The notes: a model not told the origin generated them from the letters alone. Shown: positions 8,547-19,873, counted from the stretch's first letter. The stretch: DNA of 64,000 nucleotides from Ruegeria sp. THAF33 (GCF_009363615.1 NZ_CP045384.1:1734501-1798500), one strand, 5' to 3'. Made by a program: numbers and translations.

Positions 8547-9005
8547 TCAGGCTTCGGCCTTCTTTTCCCACCGCCCGGATTCCTCCGACCAGTATTGCGC
8601 GGCGCATCCGGCGCCGGTCAGCGTCTTCCACTGCCCCCGCGCGTGCTGCACAGCCATGTCATCATTGCCGTCGAACAGAATGCAAACCCGCTTCAGGGCC
8701 GACACCTCTTCGGGTTCGACCGGCGCGCCGTCCACCGCCATGACACACACCGCGCCGTTAGGGGCCTCGGCGCTGGTGGTCAGAAGGATCGGCTGCTCGG
8801 CATCATGCGGGCCGCCTTCGCGACCATGCGGCAGGAACCCGTCCTCGGGGCCCAGCCACAGCTTTTCATCCAGCCAGTCCATCCGTGCGGGATCGGTGCC
8901 CCGCACGGCAATCTTCCACCCGGCCTGCCGCGCCTTGTCCAGCAGCACAGGCAAGGTGTGCTCCAGCGGCTGGCGGGTCAGATGGTAGAAATAGACAGCA
9001 CCCAT
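8547..9005 (-). CDS. holC: DNA polymerase III chi subunit
   Basis: The 152-residue protein matches the HolC family: N-terminal VYFYHLTRQPLEHTLPVLLD, the middle segment LDEKLWLGPEDGFLPHG, and the later motif CVMAVDGAPVEPEEVSALKRVCILFDG. HolC binds single-strand binding protein and links it to the clamp loader at the replication fork. It follows pepA on the same strand with a 4-base gap, the usual pepA-holC arrangement in proteobacteria, which supports the call. Confidence 0.88.
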   Translation of the reverse strand: MGAVYFYHLTRQPLEHTLPVLLDKARQAGWKIAVRGTDPARMDWLDEKLWLGPEDGFLPHGREGGPHDAEQPILLTTSAEAPNGAVCVMAVDGAPVEPEEVSALKRVCILFDGNDDMAVQHARGQWKTLTGAGCAAQYWSEESGRWEKKAEA

Positions 9006-9009
9006 TCGC

Positions 9010-10476
<1,467 letters not shown>

Positions 10477-10607
10477 TGCAAACTCCTCGAATTCTGTTCC
10501 CCAAGACCTAGCCCGCGCCGCCCGACTTGACCAGATAGCAGTTTTCCCCGCGTTTCAATTGCAGTAAGGTCCCGAAAAAATAACCGGCAGGCTCGGGGGA
10601 GAACGAC

Positions 10608-10709
10608 GTGACACGAGAGGGCAGGCATACGCCGTCGCGCAGGAAGACATGCATGCGCGATTTCGGCCCGTTTTCCGGCGCAAAAGGCTTGGCGGGGGCA
10701 GTCTTGTGA
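10608..10709 (+). pseudogene. 33-codon frame at the expected position of lptF (possible deletion remnant)
   Basis: A GTG at 10608 follows a GGGGGAG ribosome site and opens a 33-residue frame (VTREGRHTPSRRKTCMRDFG...) whose TGA at 10707-10709 overlaps the GTG of lptG by 4 bases. In other Rhodobacterales I expect a complete lptF of about 370 codons between pepA and lptG, ending in just this kind of overlap. The frame has no hydrophobic helix, so it cannot be a working permease. It may be the first and last codons of lptF after an internal deletion, or a short leader. The remnant reading is inference. Confidence 0.4.
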
Positions 10710-11806
10710 TCCTCGACCGCTATTTCGCCCGCCGCTTTCTACAGAGCTTTCTGGTCATCGGCGGTATTTTTCTGACCCTGATGATTCTCATCGATCTGAT
10801 CGAACAGATCCGCCGATTTGACGACGTCGACCTGTCCTTCGGCCAATTGTTGCACCTGACGCTTCTGAACACACCGGCCGCCATCAGTGAAATGCTGCCT
10901 CTGCTGGTCATTCTGTCCACCATTGCCTTGTTCGTAGGGCTGGCACGGACCTCTGAACTCGTGGTGACCCGCGCCACGGGTCGCTCGGGTATCCGCGCAC
11001 TGGTCGCGCCGGCGGCGCTGGCCCTGATCATCGGTGCGCTTGCGGTGGTATTGCTGAACCCCATCGCCGCGGCCACGTCCCAGGAATTCCAACGCCTGTC
11101 TGACTCCTATCGCAACAACGGCAGTTCAGCGCTTTCGATCAGCAGCGAAGGCCTTTGGCTGCGTCAATCGGCGGAAAACGGACAGGCCGTCATCCACGCC
11201 CGGGGCACCTCGAACGGGGATACGCTTGGCCTGGACGACGTGACCATCATCACCTTTGCGCGCGATGGCAAACCCACCCAGCAGATCGTCGCCGACAGGG
11301 CCGTGCTGGAAGACGGAAACTGGGTCCTGTCGCGGGCCAAGATCTGGAATTTGCAGAATGGGCAGAACCCCGAAACCAGTTCGGTGGAGCATGAACGGCT
11401 GGAGTTGCCGACCTCGCTGACCCGGCAGCGGATTCTGGACACTCTGGGGCAACAGGATTCAGTATCGGTTTTTGACCTGCCGCAACTGATCAAGGATCTG
11501 CGCGAAGCCGGGTTTTCGACCAAGCAATATGAAGTCTGGTTGCAGGTGCAACTGGCCCGGCCGTTCTTTCTGGTCTCGATGGTGCTGATCGGGGCTGCTT
11601 TCACCATGCGCCACGTTCGGTTCGGCGGTACCGGAATTGCCGTTTTGACGGCCGTACTGCTTGGTTTTGCCATCTATTTCGTCCGCAATTTTGCGCAAAT
11701 CCTCGGGGAAAACGGACAATTGCCCGTCTATATCGCGGCCTGGGCGCCGCCCTTCGCCGCCATCTTATTGTCCCTTGGCCTGCTTCTACACGCGGAGGAC
11801 GGCTGA
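10706..11806 (+). CDS. lptG: LPS export ABC transporter permease LptG
   Basis: The 366-residue protein has three N-terminal membrane helices, a large periplasmic beta-rich domain (about 130-265) and three C-terminal helices, the layout of YjgP/YjgQ permeases. The N-terminus ILDRYFARRFLQSF, the GLWLRQ motif and the end LLHAEDG fit LptG rather than LptF. LptB2FG extracts lipopolysaccharide from the inner membrane and feeds it to the Lpt bridge. I chose GTG 10706, which overlaps the preceding short frame; a longer start at 10649 would add an unrelated basic leader. Its stop overlaps the lptD start (TGATG), so the two are translationally coupled. The partner gene lptF is not in this window. Confidence 0.88.
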   Translation: MILDRYFARRFLQSFLVIGGIFLTLMILIDLIEQIRRFDDVDLSFGQLLHLTLLNTPAAISEMLPLLVILSTIALFVGLARTSELVVTRATGRSGIRALVAPAALALIIGALAVVLLNPIAAATSQEFQRLSDSYRNNGSSALSISSEGLWLRQSAENGQAVIHARGTSNGDTLGLDDVTIITFARDGKPTQQIVADRAVLEDGNWVLSRAKIWNLQNGQNPETSSVEHERLELPTSLTRQRILDTLGQQDSVSVFDLPQLIKDLREAGFSTKQYEVWLQVQLARPFFLVSMVLIGAAFTMRHVRFGGTGIAVLTAVLLGFAIYFVRNFAQILGENGQLPVYIAAWAPPFAAILLSLGLLLHAEDG

Positions 11807-13968
11807 TGCGGAGCATGATTTCCCTGCTGCTGACCAGCGCAATCGCGTTGTCGGCACCGACCGTTCTGGCGGCGCAAACCACGTCGGCCGAGCGTGACCC
11901 GCAAGCTGCGCAGTCACAGGCCGAACCCGCCCTTTTGGTTGCCGACAAAGTCTTTATTACACCCGATAGAAAACTGGTGGCCGAAGGCAATGTCGAAGCC
12001 TTTCAGGGAGATACCAAGCTGTCAGCCCAACGTGTCACCTATGACCGGGAAACGGGTGAGCTGACGCTGGAGGGACCTATTCGCATTGATCAGGGGGGCC
12101 AGTCGACCCTTCTGGCCGATTCCGGACAGCTGGACAGCGGTATCCAGAACGGTCTGCTGATCGGTGCTCGGATGGTTTTCGATCAGCAGATCCAGATTGC
12201 CTCGGTTCAGGCGAAACGAGCAGCGGGCCGCTATACGCAATTCAGCAAGGTCTCGGCCACTTCCTGCCATGTCTGCACCAACGGTAAGCCACCCCTGTGG
12301 CAGATCCGCGCCCGCAAGGTCACCCATGACCAGTTGGAGCGGCAATTGTACTTTGAAGGCGCGCAGCTTCGGGTGCTTGATTATCCGGTATTCTATTTCC
12401 CTTATCTGCGCTTGCCGGACCCCACTTTGGATCGCGCAACCGGCTTTCTTGTGCCGTCGATCCGCAGCACCTCACAACTGGGAACGGGGGTTCAGGTTCC
12501 CTATTTCTTCAAGCTGGGGGACCACAAGGATCTGACCTTGACGCCGTACTTGTCGGGCAAGACCACGACGCTGGGGTATCGATATCGCCAGGCGTTCGTG
12601 AACGGGCGCATTCAGCTTGAAGGGGCCTATACCCGTGATGATGTCCAGCCCGATCAGGATCGCGGTTATCTGTTCGCCGGGGGTTGGTTCAGCCTGAAGA
12701 ACGATTTCCGGCTAACATTCGATCTGAAAACCACCTCGGACGACGCCTATCTGGCGGACTACGGGCTGCCGGACCTGGACCGTTTGCGCAGTGAAATTGC
12801 GCTGGAACGGATCAAACGCGACACCGCATTCAAAACAAGCCTGATCCATTACAAAACACTGCGTGACAGTGAAAATCAGGACGAAATCCCATCCCGCGTA
12901 TTCGACCTGAATTATGAAAAGCGATTCTTCCCCGGCGCACTTGGCGGCGAGGTTCGGCTGGCTTTTATCGGCCACGCACATGAACGCACCAGCGACGCCG
13001 ATATCGTTGGCCGTGACATAGCAAGGGCAACTGTTGATGCCGAATGGTTGCGAAGCTGGACATTTGCATCGGGCCTGCGCGCGGACGCGACGCTGGGCGC
13101 ATCGGTGGATACGTTCAATATTCGCCATGACAGCAACTTTCCCAGCAATGTGACCCGCTCGACCCCGCGCGCGGCTTTGACGCTTCGCTATCCGATGACC
13201 CGTCGTGAAAAGACCGGCGCGGTTCAGCTTCTGGAACCGATCGCACAGTTGGGATGGACCCATGTCTCGGACACTGATGTGCCAGATGATGAAAGCACGT
13301 TTCAGGAATTCGATCAGGGTAACCTGCTGGCCCTGTCCCGATTCCCTGCGGAAGATCAGCGCGAAGACGGTGCCACCGGGGTCATCGGTCTGAACTGGGC
13401 CCGCTATGGTGCAGACGGACAGCAGGCGCTTGTAACGTTGGGTCAGGTGTTTCGGGCGGATGCCGACCCGAATTTCACCCTGACATCCGGATTGCAGGGC
13501 ACCACGTCCGACTTGCTGGTGGCGGGGCAAATCACCACAGCCAACGGTTGGTCACTCGGCGGGCGCGGTCTGATAGACAGCGATTTCAGTTTCGTCAAAG
13601 CTGAATTGCGCGGCGCCTGGGCATCCGAATTTGCCGGCTTGTCTGGCAGCTATATCTGGCAGGAAGAGGATCCGGCGGAAAACATTGCGGATGAAATCTC
13701 GGAAATCTGGCTTTTGGGCCGCTATCAAGTCGACCAGAACTGGCTTACGAATGCCGAGGCACGCTATGATCTGAACCAGTCAGAGCCAATCCGGCTGGGG
13801 CTTGGTGTAACCTACCAGAATGAATGTGTTCAGGTTAACATGTCCGTAAGCAGACGCTTTACTTCAACATCCACTATTGAGCCTTCGACAGAATTCGGCT
13901 TTACCCTATCGCTGACAGGATACGCCCTTGAAGGCGGTGGTAACACATACAAGAGAAAATGCAGTTGA
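11806..13968 (+). CDS. lptD: LPS-assembly protein LptD
   Basis: The 720-residue protein has a signal peptide (about 1-23), an OstA/jellyroll domain (about 45-150) and a large C-terminal beta-barrel region. A CHVC pair lies near residue 154, and a single cysteine is the second-last residue (YKRKCS), so disulfides between these regions are possible, as in E. coli LptD. LptD inserts lipopolysaccharide into the outer leaflet with the lipoprotein LptE. Its length is usual for alphaproteobacteria. The gene overlaps lptG by one base and surA by 10 bases. Confidence 0.93.
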   Translation: MRSMISLLLTSAIALSAPTVLAAQTTSAERDPQAAQSQAEPALLVADKVFITPDRKLVAEGNVEAFQGDTKLSAQRVTYDRETGELTLEGPIRIDQGGQSTLLADSGQLDSGIQNGLLIGARMVFDQQIQIASVQAKRAAGRYTQFSKVSATSCHVCTNGKPPLWQIRARKVTHDQLERQLYFEGAQLRVLDYPVFYFPYLRLPDPTLDRATGFLVPSIRSTSQLGTGVQVPYFFKLGDHKDLTLTPYLSGKTTTLGYRYRQAFVNGRIQLEGAYTRDDVQPDQDRGYLFAGGWFSLKNDFRLTFDLKTTSDDAYLADYGLPDLDRLRSEIALERIKRDTAFKTSLIHYKTLRDSENQDEIPSRVFDLNYEKRFFPGALGGEVRLAFIGHAHERTSDADIVGRDIARATVDAEWLRSWTFASGLRADATLGASVDTFNIRHDSNFPSNVTRSTPRAALTLRYPMTRREKTGAVQLLEPIAQLGWTHVSDTDVPDDESTFQEFDQGNLLALSRFPAEDQREDGATGVIGLNWARYGADGQQALVTLGQVFRADADPNFTLTSGLQGTTSDLLVAGQITTANGWSLGGRGLIDSDFSFVKAELRGAWASEFAGLSGSYIWQEEDPAENIADEISEIWLLGRYQVDQNWLTNAEARYDLNQSEPIRLGLGVTYQNECVQVNMSVSRRFTSTSTIEPSTEFGFTLSLTGYALEGGGNTYKRKCS

Positions 13969-15212
13969 TATCAGGTTTCTCCAGGTTTCTTCGTTCCGGT
14001 TGGCACAAACCGGTCACGCCGGCACTGGCCGCCGTTTTCCTCGCTTTTTCAGCGCCGCAGGTCAGCGCCCAGAGCCTGTTCTCGCCAGCGATCCGCGTGA
14101 ATCAGGATATCGTCACCTGGTACGAACTGGAACAACGCCTGCAATTCCTGAATGTTCTGGGCCTGCCCGGCGGCAATGAAGCTGACGTCAGAGAAGCCCT
14201 GATCGAAGAAAAGTTGCGCAAGCAGGCCATGCGTGAAGCAGGCGTGGAAGCTGCGCCGGAAGCCGTACAACTGGGTATCGACGAGTTCGCCTCGCGCGGG
14301 CAATTGTCCACCGAACAGTTCCTGCAACTTTTGGGTGAGGCAGGCGTCGACCCGGAAACTGTCCGTGATTATGTTGCAGATCAGCTGGCCTGGCGCGACT
14401 ATGTCAGCTCGCGCTATCTGTCGCAGGCCCGTCCGACCGAAGACGAGATTGATCGCGCGCTGGGACAAACCGGTGGCGGCGGCCTTCAGGTTTTGCTGTC
14501 CGAGATCATCATCCCGGTGAACCCGCAAACCGTTGCACAGACCGAATTGCTGGCGGAAGAAATCTCGCGACTTGAAACTATCGAAGCGTTTTCAGCCGCA
14601 GCGGCGCAATATTCCGGAGCCGCAACCCGCAACGAAGGCGGACGTCTGGACTGGCTGAATATCTCCAACCTGCCGCCTGCCTTGCAGCCGGTTATTCTTG
14701 GGCTTCAGAACGGTGAGATCACCGATCCCATCAGTTTGCCAAACGCAGTCGCCCTGTTTCAGTTGCGCGGATTGCGCGAGGTGGCGACCGCTGCGCCGCG
14801 GATTTCCAAGCTAGATTATGCTGCCTATTACCTGCCGGGTGGTCGCAGCGCCGAGACCCTGGCACGGGCTGCCGCCCTGCGGGAGGAGATCGACACCTGC
14901 GATGACTTGTATGGAATCGCCAAAGATCAACCCGTCGAAGTCCTGGACCGTATCGAAGCCAGCCCTTCAGAAGTACCACGCGATTTCGCCGTAGAGCTGG
15001 CCAAGCTGGATCGCTTCGAGGTGTCAACAAACCTGACCCGCAACAACGGGCAGACGCTGGTGTTCTTGATGCTGTGCAACCGAGTCCGCGACCTGGGCGA
15101 AGACACCTCGCGGGCGGATGTCGCGAATGCACTGGCGCAGCAGCGGCTACAGGCCTTTGCGTCCAGCTTGGTAGAGCAGCTGCGGGCTGACGCCACCATT
15201 GTTCAGGAATGA
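13959..15212 (+). CDS. surA: Periplasmic chaperone / peptidyl-prolyl isomerase SurA
   Basis: The 417-residue protein has a signal segment ending near SAPQVSAQ, a SurA N-terminal domain (about 45-170, with EALIEEKLRKQAM) and one parvulin-like PPIase region (about 175-290, with LSEIIIPVNPQT and RNEGGRLDWL). SurA escorts outer-membrane proteins, including LptD, through the periplasm. It starts inside the end of lptD, a common arrangement that ties chaperone synthesis to its client. E. coli SurA has two parvulin domains; here only one is evident, as is usual in alphaproteobacteria. Confidence 0.87.
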   Translation: MQLISGFSRFLRSGWHKPVTPALAAVFLAFSAPQVSAQSLFSPAIRVNQDIVTWYELEQRLQFLNVLGLPGGNEADVREALIEEKLRKQAMREAGVEAAPEAVQLGIDEFASRGQLSTEQFLQLLGEAGVDPETVRDYVADQLAWRDYVSSRYLSQARPTEDEIDRALGQTGGGGLQVLLSEIIIPVNPQTVAQTELLAEEISRLETIEAFSAAAAQYSGAATRNEGGRLDWLNISNLPPALQPVILGLQNGEITDPISLPNAVALFQLRGLREVATAAPRISKLDYAAYYLPGGRSAETLARAAALREEIDTCDDLYGIAKDQPVEVLDRIEASPSEVPRDFAVELAKLDRFEVSTNLTRNNGQTLVFLMLCNRVRDLGEDTSRADVANALAQQRLQAFASSLVEQLRADATIVQE

Positions 15213-16174
15213 CACGCCCGATTGCGCTCAGCTGCGGTGAACCGGCCGGGATCGGCCCTGAAATCGCGGCCAAAGCATGGGCCGAGCTGCGCCAAACCTG
15301 CCCGTTTTTCTTTATCGGCGACGCCAACCACCTGCCCGCTGGCACGCCCATTGCGAAAATCCAAACCCCTTCGGATGCTGTTGCAGTCAGTGATCAGGCC
15401 TTGCCCGTGCTGCAACTGAACTTCCCTGCTGCAAACATGCCCGGTCAGCCAAACCCGGCCAATGCCCCATCGGTGATCGATGCCATCGAAACCGGCGTCG
15501 ATCTTGTGAAAGCCGGGGCAGCGGCCGCTCTGTGCACCGCGCCCATTCACAAGAAGGCCCTGATCGACGGGGCCGGGTTTACCTATCCCGGCCATACCGA
15601 GTTTCTGGCTGCGCTGTCGGGCACCCGCCGGGTTGTCATGATGCTGGCCAGCGACCAATTGCGGGTTGTCCCGGCGACAATCCACATTCCCTTGGCGCAG
15701 GTTCCCGCCGCGCTGACACCCGACCTGCTTCGCGAGACGATCGAAATCACCACGCGCGGTCTGCGCGACCAGTTTGGCATACAACACCCCCGCATCGCCA
15801 TAGCCGGCCTGAACCCCCATGCCGGCGAAGGTGGCAAAATGGGCAGCGAGGAGCTTGACTGGATCGCCCCAATGCTGGCCGATCTGAACCCGGAAGCTGC
15901 GACCCTGACGGGCCCGCACCCTGCGGATACGCTGTTCCACGCCGCTGCCCGCGCCCGCTATGACGCGGCGATCGCAATGTATCATGATCAGGCCCTGATC
16001 CCGATCAAGACACTGGATTTCGACCGGGGCGTGAACGTCACCCTTGGCCTGCCCTTCATCCGCACGTCGCCAGATCATGGCACTGCACTGGATATTGCAG
16101 GGAAAGGCATCGCCAATCCTACCAGCCTGATCGAAGCTCTGAAGCTTGCCCAACGCATGGCACAAGGCTCTTGA
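15209..16174 (+). CDS. pdxA: 4-hydroxythreonine-4-phosphate dehydrogenase
   Basis: The 321-residue protein has the family start IALSCGEPAGIGPEI and the metal-binding histidines in PGHTEFLA, in AMYHDQALIPIKTLDF and in IRTSPDHGTALDIAG. PdxA oxidises 4-phosphohydroxy-L-threonine with NAD in the pathway to pyridoxal phosphate. It overlaps the surA stop by 4 bases (ATGA) and precedes rsmA, the widespread surA-pdxA-rsmA order. Length is normal and no residues are missing. Confidence 0.94.
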   Translation: MTRPIALSCGEPAGIGPEIAAKAWAELRQTCPFFFIGDANHLPAGTPIAKIQTPSDAVAVSDQALPVLQLNFPAANMPGQPNPANAPSVIDAIETGVDLVKAGAAAALCTAPIHKKALIDGAGFTYPGHTEFLAALSGTRRVVMMLASDQLRVVPATIHIPLAQVPAALTPDLLRETIEITTRGLRDQFGIQHPRIAIAGLNPHAGEGGKMGSEELDWIAPMLADLNPEAATLTGPHPADTLFHAAARARYDAAIAMYHDQALIPIKTLDFDRGVNVTLGLPFIRTSPDHGTALDIAGKGIANPTSLIEALKLAQRMAQGS

Positions 16175-16177
16175 TCC

Positions 16178-16210
16178 TTCATCTGGCTGAAAATATCCCC
16201 GCCGGAGGCA
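16178..16210 (+). repeat. Dispersed 'TTCATCTGGC' repeat, copy B, truncated
   Basis: The sequence TTCATCTGGCTGAAAATATC matches the conserved arm of the repeat family between pdxA and rsmA. The hairpin that follows it in the other copies is absent or decayed here; only GCCGGAGGC remains. Confidence 0.65.
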
Positions 16211-16258
16211 TAAAATTTCTGGCGCTGCCCCTGCGGCCTGCGTCACGGTAATCGGATC

Positions 16259-17101
16259 ATGAGTGCTATCGACAATCTCCCCCCTCTGCGCGAGGTCATC
16301 GCCACACATCAACTCTCGGCGCGCAAATCCTTGGGTCAGAACTTCCTGCTGGACCTCAACCTGACCGCCAAAATCGCCCGTCAGGCTGGCGATCTTGCAG
16401 ACTGCGACGTACTGGAAATCGGCCCCGGTCCTGGTGGCCTCACCCGAGGGCTTCTGTCCGAAGGCGCGCGCAAGGTCGTGGCGGTCGAAAAAGACACCCG
16501 TTGCATCGCCGCCCTGAACGATATCGCCGCCGCCTATCCCGGAAGGCTGGAGGTCATCAATGGTGACGCGCTCGAGATCAACCCGCTCGAACACCTGACC
16601 CCGCCAATCCGCATCGCGGCCAACCTTCCATACAACGTCGGCACCGAACTGCTGGTGCGCTGGCTGACGCCCCCGGAATGGCCGCCGTTCTGGCAGAGCC
16701 TGACGCTGATGTTCCAACGCGAAGTGGCCGAACGCATCGTGGCCCAACCCGGCAGCAAGGCGTATGGCCGTCTCGCCATCCTCGCCCAATGGCGGGCCGA
16801 GGCGCGCATCGCCATGTCCCTGCCCCCCGGCGCCTTCACCCCTCCGCCCAAAGTCTCCAGCGCGGTGGTCCACCTGACCGCCCTGCCAGAACCGCGCTAT
16901 CCTGCTGACGCCGCGACCCTGTCGCGTGTGGTGGCCTCTGCCTTCAATCAACGCCGCAAAATGCTGCGTGCCTCGCTTAAAGGCGTCGCCCCGGATATCG
17001 AGGATCGCCTGCGGGCCGCAGGTATCCAACCCACTGAACGGGCCGAGCAGGTTCCGCTTGAAGCGTTCTGTGCCCTGGCGCGCGAAATCCAGAAACCCTG
17101 A
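16259..17101 (+). CDS. rsmA: 16S rRNA (adenine(1518)-N6/adenine(1519)-N6)-dimethyltransferase
   Basis: The 280-residue protein is a KsgA-type methyltransferase: SLGQNFLLD near the start, the SAM motif [12 protein letters not shown] at about 58-69, and the catalytic NLPYNVGT motif at about 122-129. It dimethylates two adjacent adenines in helix 45 of 16S rRNA late in small-subunit assembly. The C-terminal helical domain ([13 protein letters not shown]) is intact. It ends just before a strong hairpin terminator. Confidence 0.95.
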   Translation: MSAIDNLPPLREVIATHQLSARKSLGQNFLLDLNLTAKIARQAGDLADCDVLEIGPGPGGLTRGLLSEGARKVVAVEKDTRCIAALNDIAAAYPGRLEVINGDALEINPLEHLTPPIRIAANLPYNVGTELLVRWLTPPEWPPFWQSLTLMFQREVAERIVAQPGSKAYGRLAILAQWRAEARIAMSLPPGAFTPPPKVSSAVVHLTALPEPRYPADAATLSRVVASAFNQRRKMLRASLKGVAPDIEDRLRAAGIQPTERAEQVPLEAFCALAREIQKP

Positions 17102-17104
17102 TCA

Positions 17105-17138
17105 CAAAAAAGCCCCGAGGCTTGACCTCGGGGCTTTG
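17105..17138. terminator. Bidirectional hairpin terminator between rsmA and the DUF4167 gene
   Basis: A perfect 10-bp stem (17111-17120 with 17126-17135) closes a CTTGA loop. A run of A lies on its left and a short T run on its right, so it can end transcription of rsmA on the plus strand and of the DUF4167 gene on the minus strand. Confidence 0.85.
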
Positions 17139-17155
17139 CAAATTCTGATGACGGC

Positions 17156-17734
17156 TTATTCAGCCGCTTCCGGTGCGTCGCCATCCGTTTTGGGCGCATC
17201 TTCAGCCGCTGGCGCCGGTTTGGGTTTGCGTGCCCGCGGTTTTCGCGCAGGCTTTTCCTTCTTCTCAGCTGCCGGGGCTTCGGCCCCTTTGCTTTCCGGT
17301 GTCTCGACCAGACCGCTTTCCGGAGCAGCGTCCGGTGCCGCGAAATCCATTACGTCCGGCTGCGGCGCTTCGGCGGGATCGGCCTGTCGGGCCGCTTCAC
17401 GTTCCTGGCGCTCTGCGCGCTCACGATCACGCTCGGCCTGGCGTTCGCGGTTCTGGCGTTCCTGCTCTTCGCGGCGCGCTTCAATCTCGCGCTGCGCCTC
17501 ACTCAGCATGCGCAGATAATGTTCTGCGTGCTGCTGGAAGTTTTCCGCCGCAACGCGGTCGTTTGACAGCTGAGCGTCACGCGCCAGCTGATTGTACTTA
17601 TCAATGATTTGCTGCGGCGTGCCACGCACCTTGCCTTCAGGGCCCGAGCTGTCAAAAACCCGGTTTACGACGTTACCGCCGGAAGGACGATTGCGGTTGT
17701 TCTTGGCCCGCGAGCGGGATTTGGAAGATCTCAT
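17156..17734 (-). CDS. DUF4167 domain-containing protein
   Basis: The 192-residue protein begins with a very basic, Arg/Asn/Ser-rich tail (MRSSKSRSRAKNNRNRP), then the conserved DUF4167 block at about 25-80 (FDSSGPEGKVRGTPQQII...NFQQHAEHYLRM), then a long charged coil rich in Glu/Arg (about 80-120), and an alanine/proline-rich acidic and lysine-rich tail. The family is alphaproteobacterial and of unknown function; the basic start suggests RNA or ribosome binding, which is inference. It lies next to prmC-prfA, the usual neighbourhood. Confidence 0.85.
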   Translation of the reverse strand: MRSSKSRSRAKNNRNRPSGGNVVNRVFDSSGPEGKVRGTPQQIIDKYNQLARDAQLSNDRVAAENFQQHAEHYLRMLSEAQREIEARREEQERQNRERQAERDRERAERQEREAARQADPAEAPQPDVMDFAAPDAAPESGLVETPESKGAEAPAAEKKEKPARKPRARKPKPAPAAEDAPKTDGDAPEAAE

Positions 17735-17975
17735 CTTTCTTTACGTCAGCCTTATCAATGCGCTGTCGCTCAACCCGTGTTTTGCACTGCTCAGAGGCGT
17801 TTGCCGTGACGGGATGTCGACTTTTTTGGGCTTGGCGTCAGGGGTGCGCTGCAACAGCGTCAACCTCGCCGACTAATCCTGAGTAAACATGTCCTGACCG
17901 CGCAGACAAGAGGAATCTGGGATTTTCACACGCTTTTTTACTCGGGGCAGCGTTTTTTGGCTTCAGACAACAGTT

Positions 17976-18821
17976 TCAACCCGGCATCTTCGCGCCGACA
18001 ACCCGGTCACGCCCGTCCAGATCGGGGATTACGCGAATATCCGCCAAACCCGCCGCATCAAACAAGGCAGACACCAGATTTGCCTGTGTCGGGCCAATTT
18101 CCACAAGTATTCGCCCGCCTGGCAGCAGGTAATCCGGGGCCGAGGCCGCAATCTGCCGATACGCGCCCAGCCCGTCCCCTTCATCGGTCAGCGCCATGCG
18201 CGGCTCGTGCTCCCGCACTTCGGGCGAAAGATCCTCCATTTCGGATACGGAAATATACGGTGGGTTGGAAACAATCAGGTCAAACTGGCCTTCAATGTCT
18301 TCGAACCAGTTTGACTGCACAATCTCGGCTCGTCCTTGCACCTTGTGGAGCACGGCATTGGCGCTGGCCTGAAGACAGGCGGCTTCACTCAGGTCGACCC
18401 CAAGGCCCGAAGCGCTGGTGCGCTCCGCAAGCAGTGTGACCAGAATACAGCCCGACCCGACCCCGAGGTCCAAAACATGGTCGAAAGGTTCGCTCAGCGC
18501 GGCCTCGATCAAGGTTTCAGTCTCGGGGCGTGGATCCAGAACATCGGAACTGACACGAAACCTGCGCCCATAGAACTCGCGTTCGCCCAGCAGATGAGAC
18601 ACCGGCACCCGAATGGCACGCAAAGAAACCAGCTGGTCATAGCGTTCAGCGATCTCGGGCTGCAACTCTTCCGGGGCAATCAGCGTCACCCGGCTGGCTT
18701 CTATCCGTGCGGCATGGGCCAACAACAGGCGCGCATCGCGCGCCGGGTCATCCACGCCCGCGGCCCTCAGACGCGCGGTTGCGGCCACCATGGCCTGCGC
18801 TGCTGTTTGCAGCCCCATCAT
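17976..18821 (-). CDS. prmC: Release factor glutamine methyltransferase
   Basis: The 281-residue protein has an N-terminal helical domain and a Rossmann methyltransferase domain with [11 protein letters not shown] at about 115-125 and the catalytic NPPYIS motif near 182-187. PrmC methylates the glutamine of the GGQ motif in release factors RF1 and RF2. It overlaps the 3' end of prfA, its own substrate gene, by 4 bases, which makes the assignment secure. Confidence 0.95.
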   Translation of the reverse strand: MMGLQTAAQAMVAATARLRAAGVDDPARDARLLLAHAARIEASRVTLIAPEELQPEIAERYDQLVSLRAIRVPVSHLLGEREFYGRRFRVSSDVLDPRPETETLIEAALSEPFDHVLDLGVGSGCILVTLLAERTSASGLGVDLSEAACLQASANAVLHKVQGRAEIVQSNWFEDIEGQFDLIVSNPPYISVSEMEDLSPEVREHEPRMALTDEGDGLGAYRQIAASAPDYLLPGGRILVEIGPTQANLVSALFDAAGLADIRVIPDLDGRDRVVGAKMPG

Positions 18822-19873
18822 TGCGCCATCTCGGCCAGCAACCGGGCCTGATCATCCGCCGTCAGAGCGTCAATCACTTCGTCCAGATCCCCCTGCATCA
18901 CCTGATCCAGTTTATAGAGCGTCAGGTTGATCCGGTGATCCGTCATCCGCCCCTGTGGGAAATTATAGGTGCGAATGCGTTCCGAACGATCCCCTGATCC
19001 CACCTGGCTGGCCCGGTCGGCGGAACGTTCGCTGTCGATCCGCTGCCGCTCGAGGTCATAAAGCCGCGTCTTCAGCACCTGCATGGCGATCTCGCGGTTG
19101 CGATGCTGGGACTTCTCGGAACTTGTTACCACCAAGCCCGTCGGAATATGTGTGATCCGCACCGCCGAGTCGGTGGTGTTCACGTGCTGCCCGCCCGCGC
19201 CGGAACTGCGCATCGTGTCGATACGGATGTCATTGGCGTCTATCTGGATGTCGACATCCTCGGCCTCGGGCAGTACCGCCACCGTCGCCGCCGAGGTGTG
19301 GATGCGCCCGCCGCTTTCGGTTTCGGGCACGCGCTGCACACGGTGCACACCGGATTCGTATTTCAGCCGGGCAAAGACATTGTCGCCCTTGATATGGGCC
19401 ACCACCTCTTTGATCCCGCCCAAATCAGAAGCCTGTTCTTCGATGATCTCGAACTGCCACCCGTGGGCCTCGGCATAGCGTTGATACATACGTAACAGAT
19501 CGCCCGCGAACAAAGCGGCCTCGTCCCCGCCGGTACCGGGGCGAATTTCCAGCATCGCCGGCCGCGCATCCGCCGCATCCTTCGGCAGCAGTGCCAGTTG
19601 CAGCGCGTGTTCCGCCTCGGGGATGCGCGATTGCAGGTCCGGAATTTCCTCTTCGGCCAACTCCTTCATATCCGGGTCGGCCAGCATCGCCTCGGCCTCA
19701 GCCAGATCTGCCACCAACTGGCGCCAGGCCATGATCTGATCGACCACGGGCTTGAGGTCGGAATATTCCTTGGCCAACGCCGCAATATCGTCGCCCGATG
19801 CGCCATCCGCCATGGCAGCTTCGAGGTATTGGAATCGCTGGGTGATCTGTTCAAGACGTTCTTCGGGGATCAT
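18818..19873 (-). CDS. prfA: Peptide chain release factor 1
   Basis: The 351-residue protein carries the GGQ motif at about 227-229 within [10 protein letters not shown] and the codon-recognition P-x-T motif (here PET, in [11 protein letters not shown]. coli has PAT). It ends translation at UAA and UAG. I start it at ATG 19873 ([14 protein letters not shown]), which gives the usual length; the frame extends upstream to 19915 but that adds an atypical leader. It forms a pair with prmC. Confidence 0.95.
   Translation of the reverse strand: MIPEERLEQITQRFQYLEAAMADGASGDDIAALAKEYSDLKPVVDQIMAWRQLVADLAEAEAMLADPDMKELAEEEIPDLQSRIPEAEHALQLALLPKDAADARPAMLEIRPGTGGDEAALFAGDLLRMYQRYAEAHGWQFEIIEEQASDLGGIKEVVAHIKGDNVFARLKYESGVHRVQRVPETESGGRIHTSAATVAVLPEAEDVDIQIDANDIRIDTMRSSGAGGQHVNTTDSAVRITHIPTGLVVTSSEKSQHRNREIAMQVLKTRLYDLERQRIDSERSADRASQVGSGDRSERIRTYNFPQGRMTDHRINLTLYKLDQVMQGDLDEVIDALTADDQARLLAEMAQ

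Noticed and set aside
15203..17029. 608-codon open frame on the minus strand opposite pdxA and rsmA
   Set aside because: It is the reverse of two well-supported genes; the reading is rich in Gly, Arg, Gln and His with no motif, as expected for antisense frames in GC-rich DNA.
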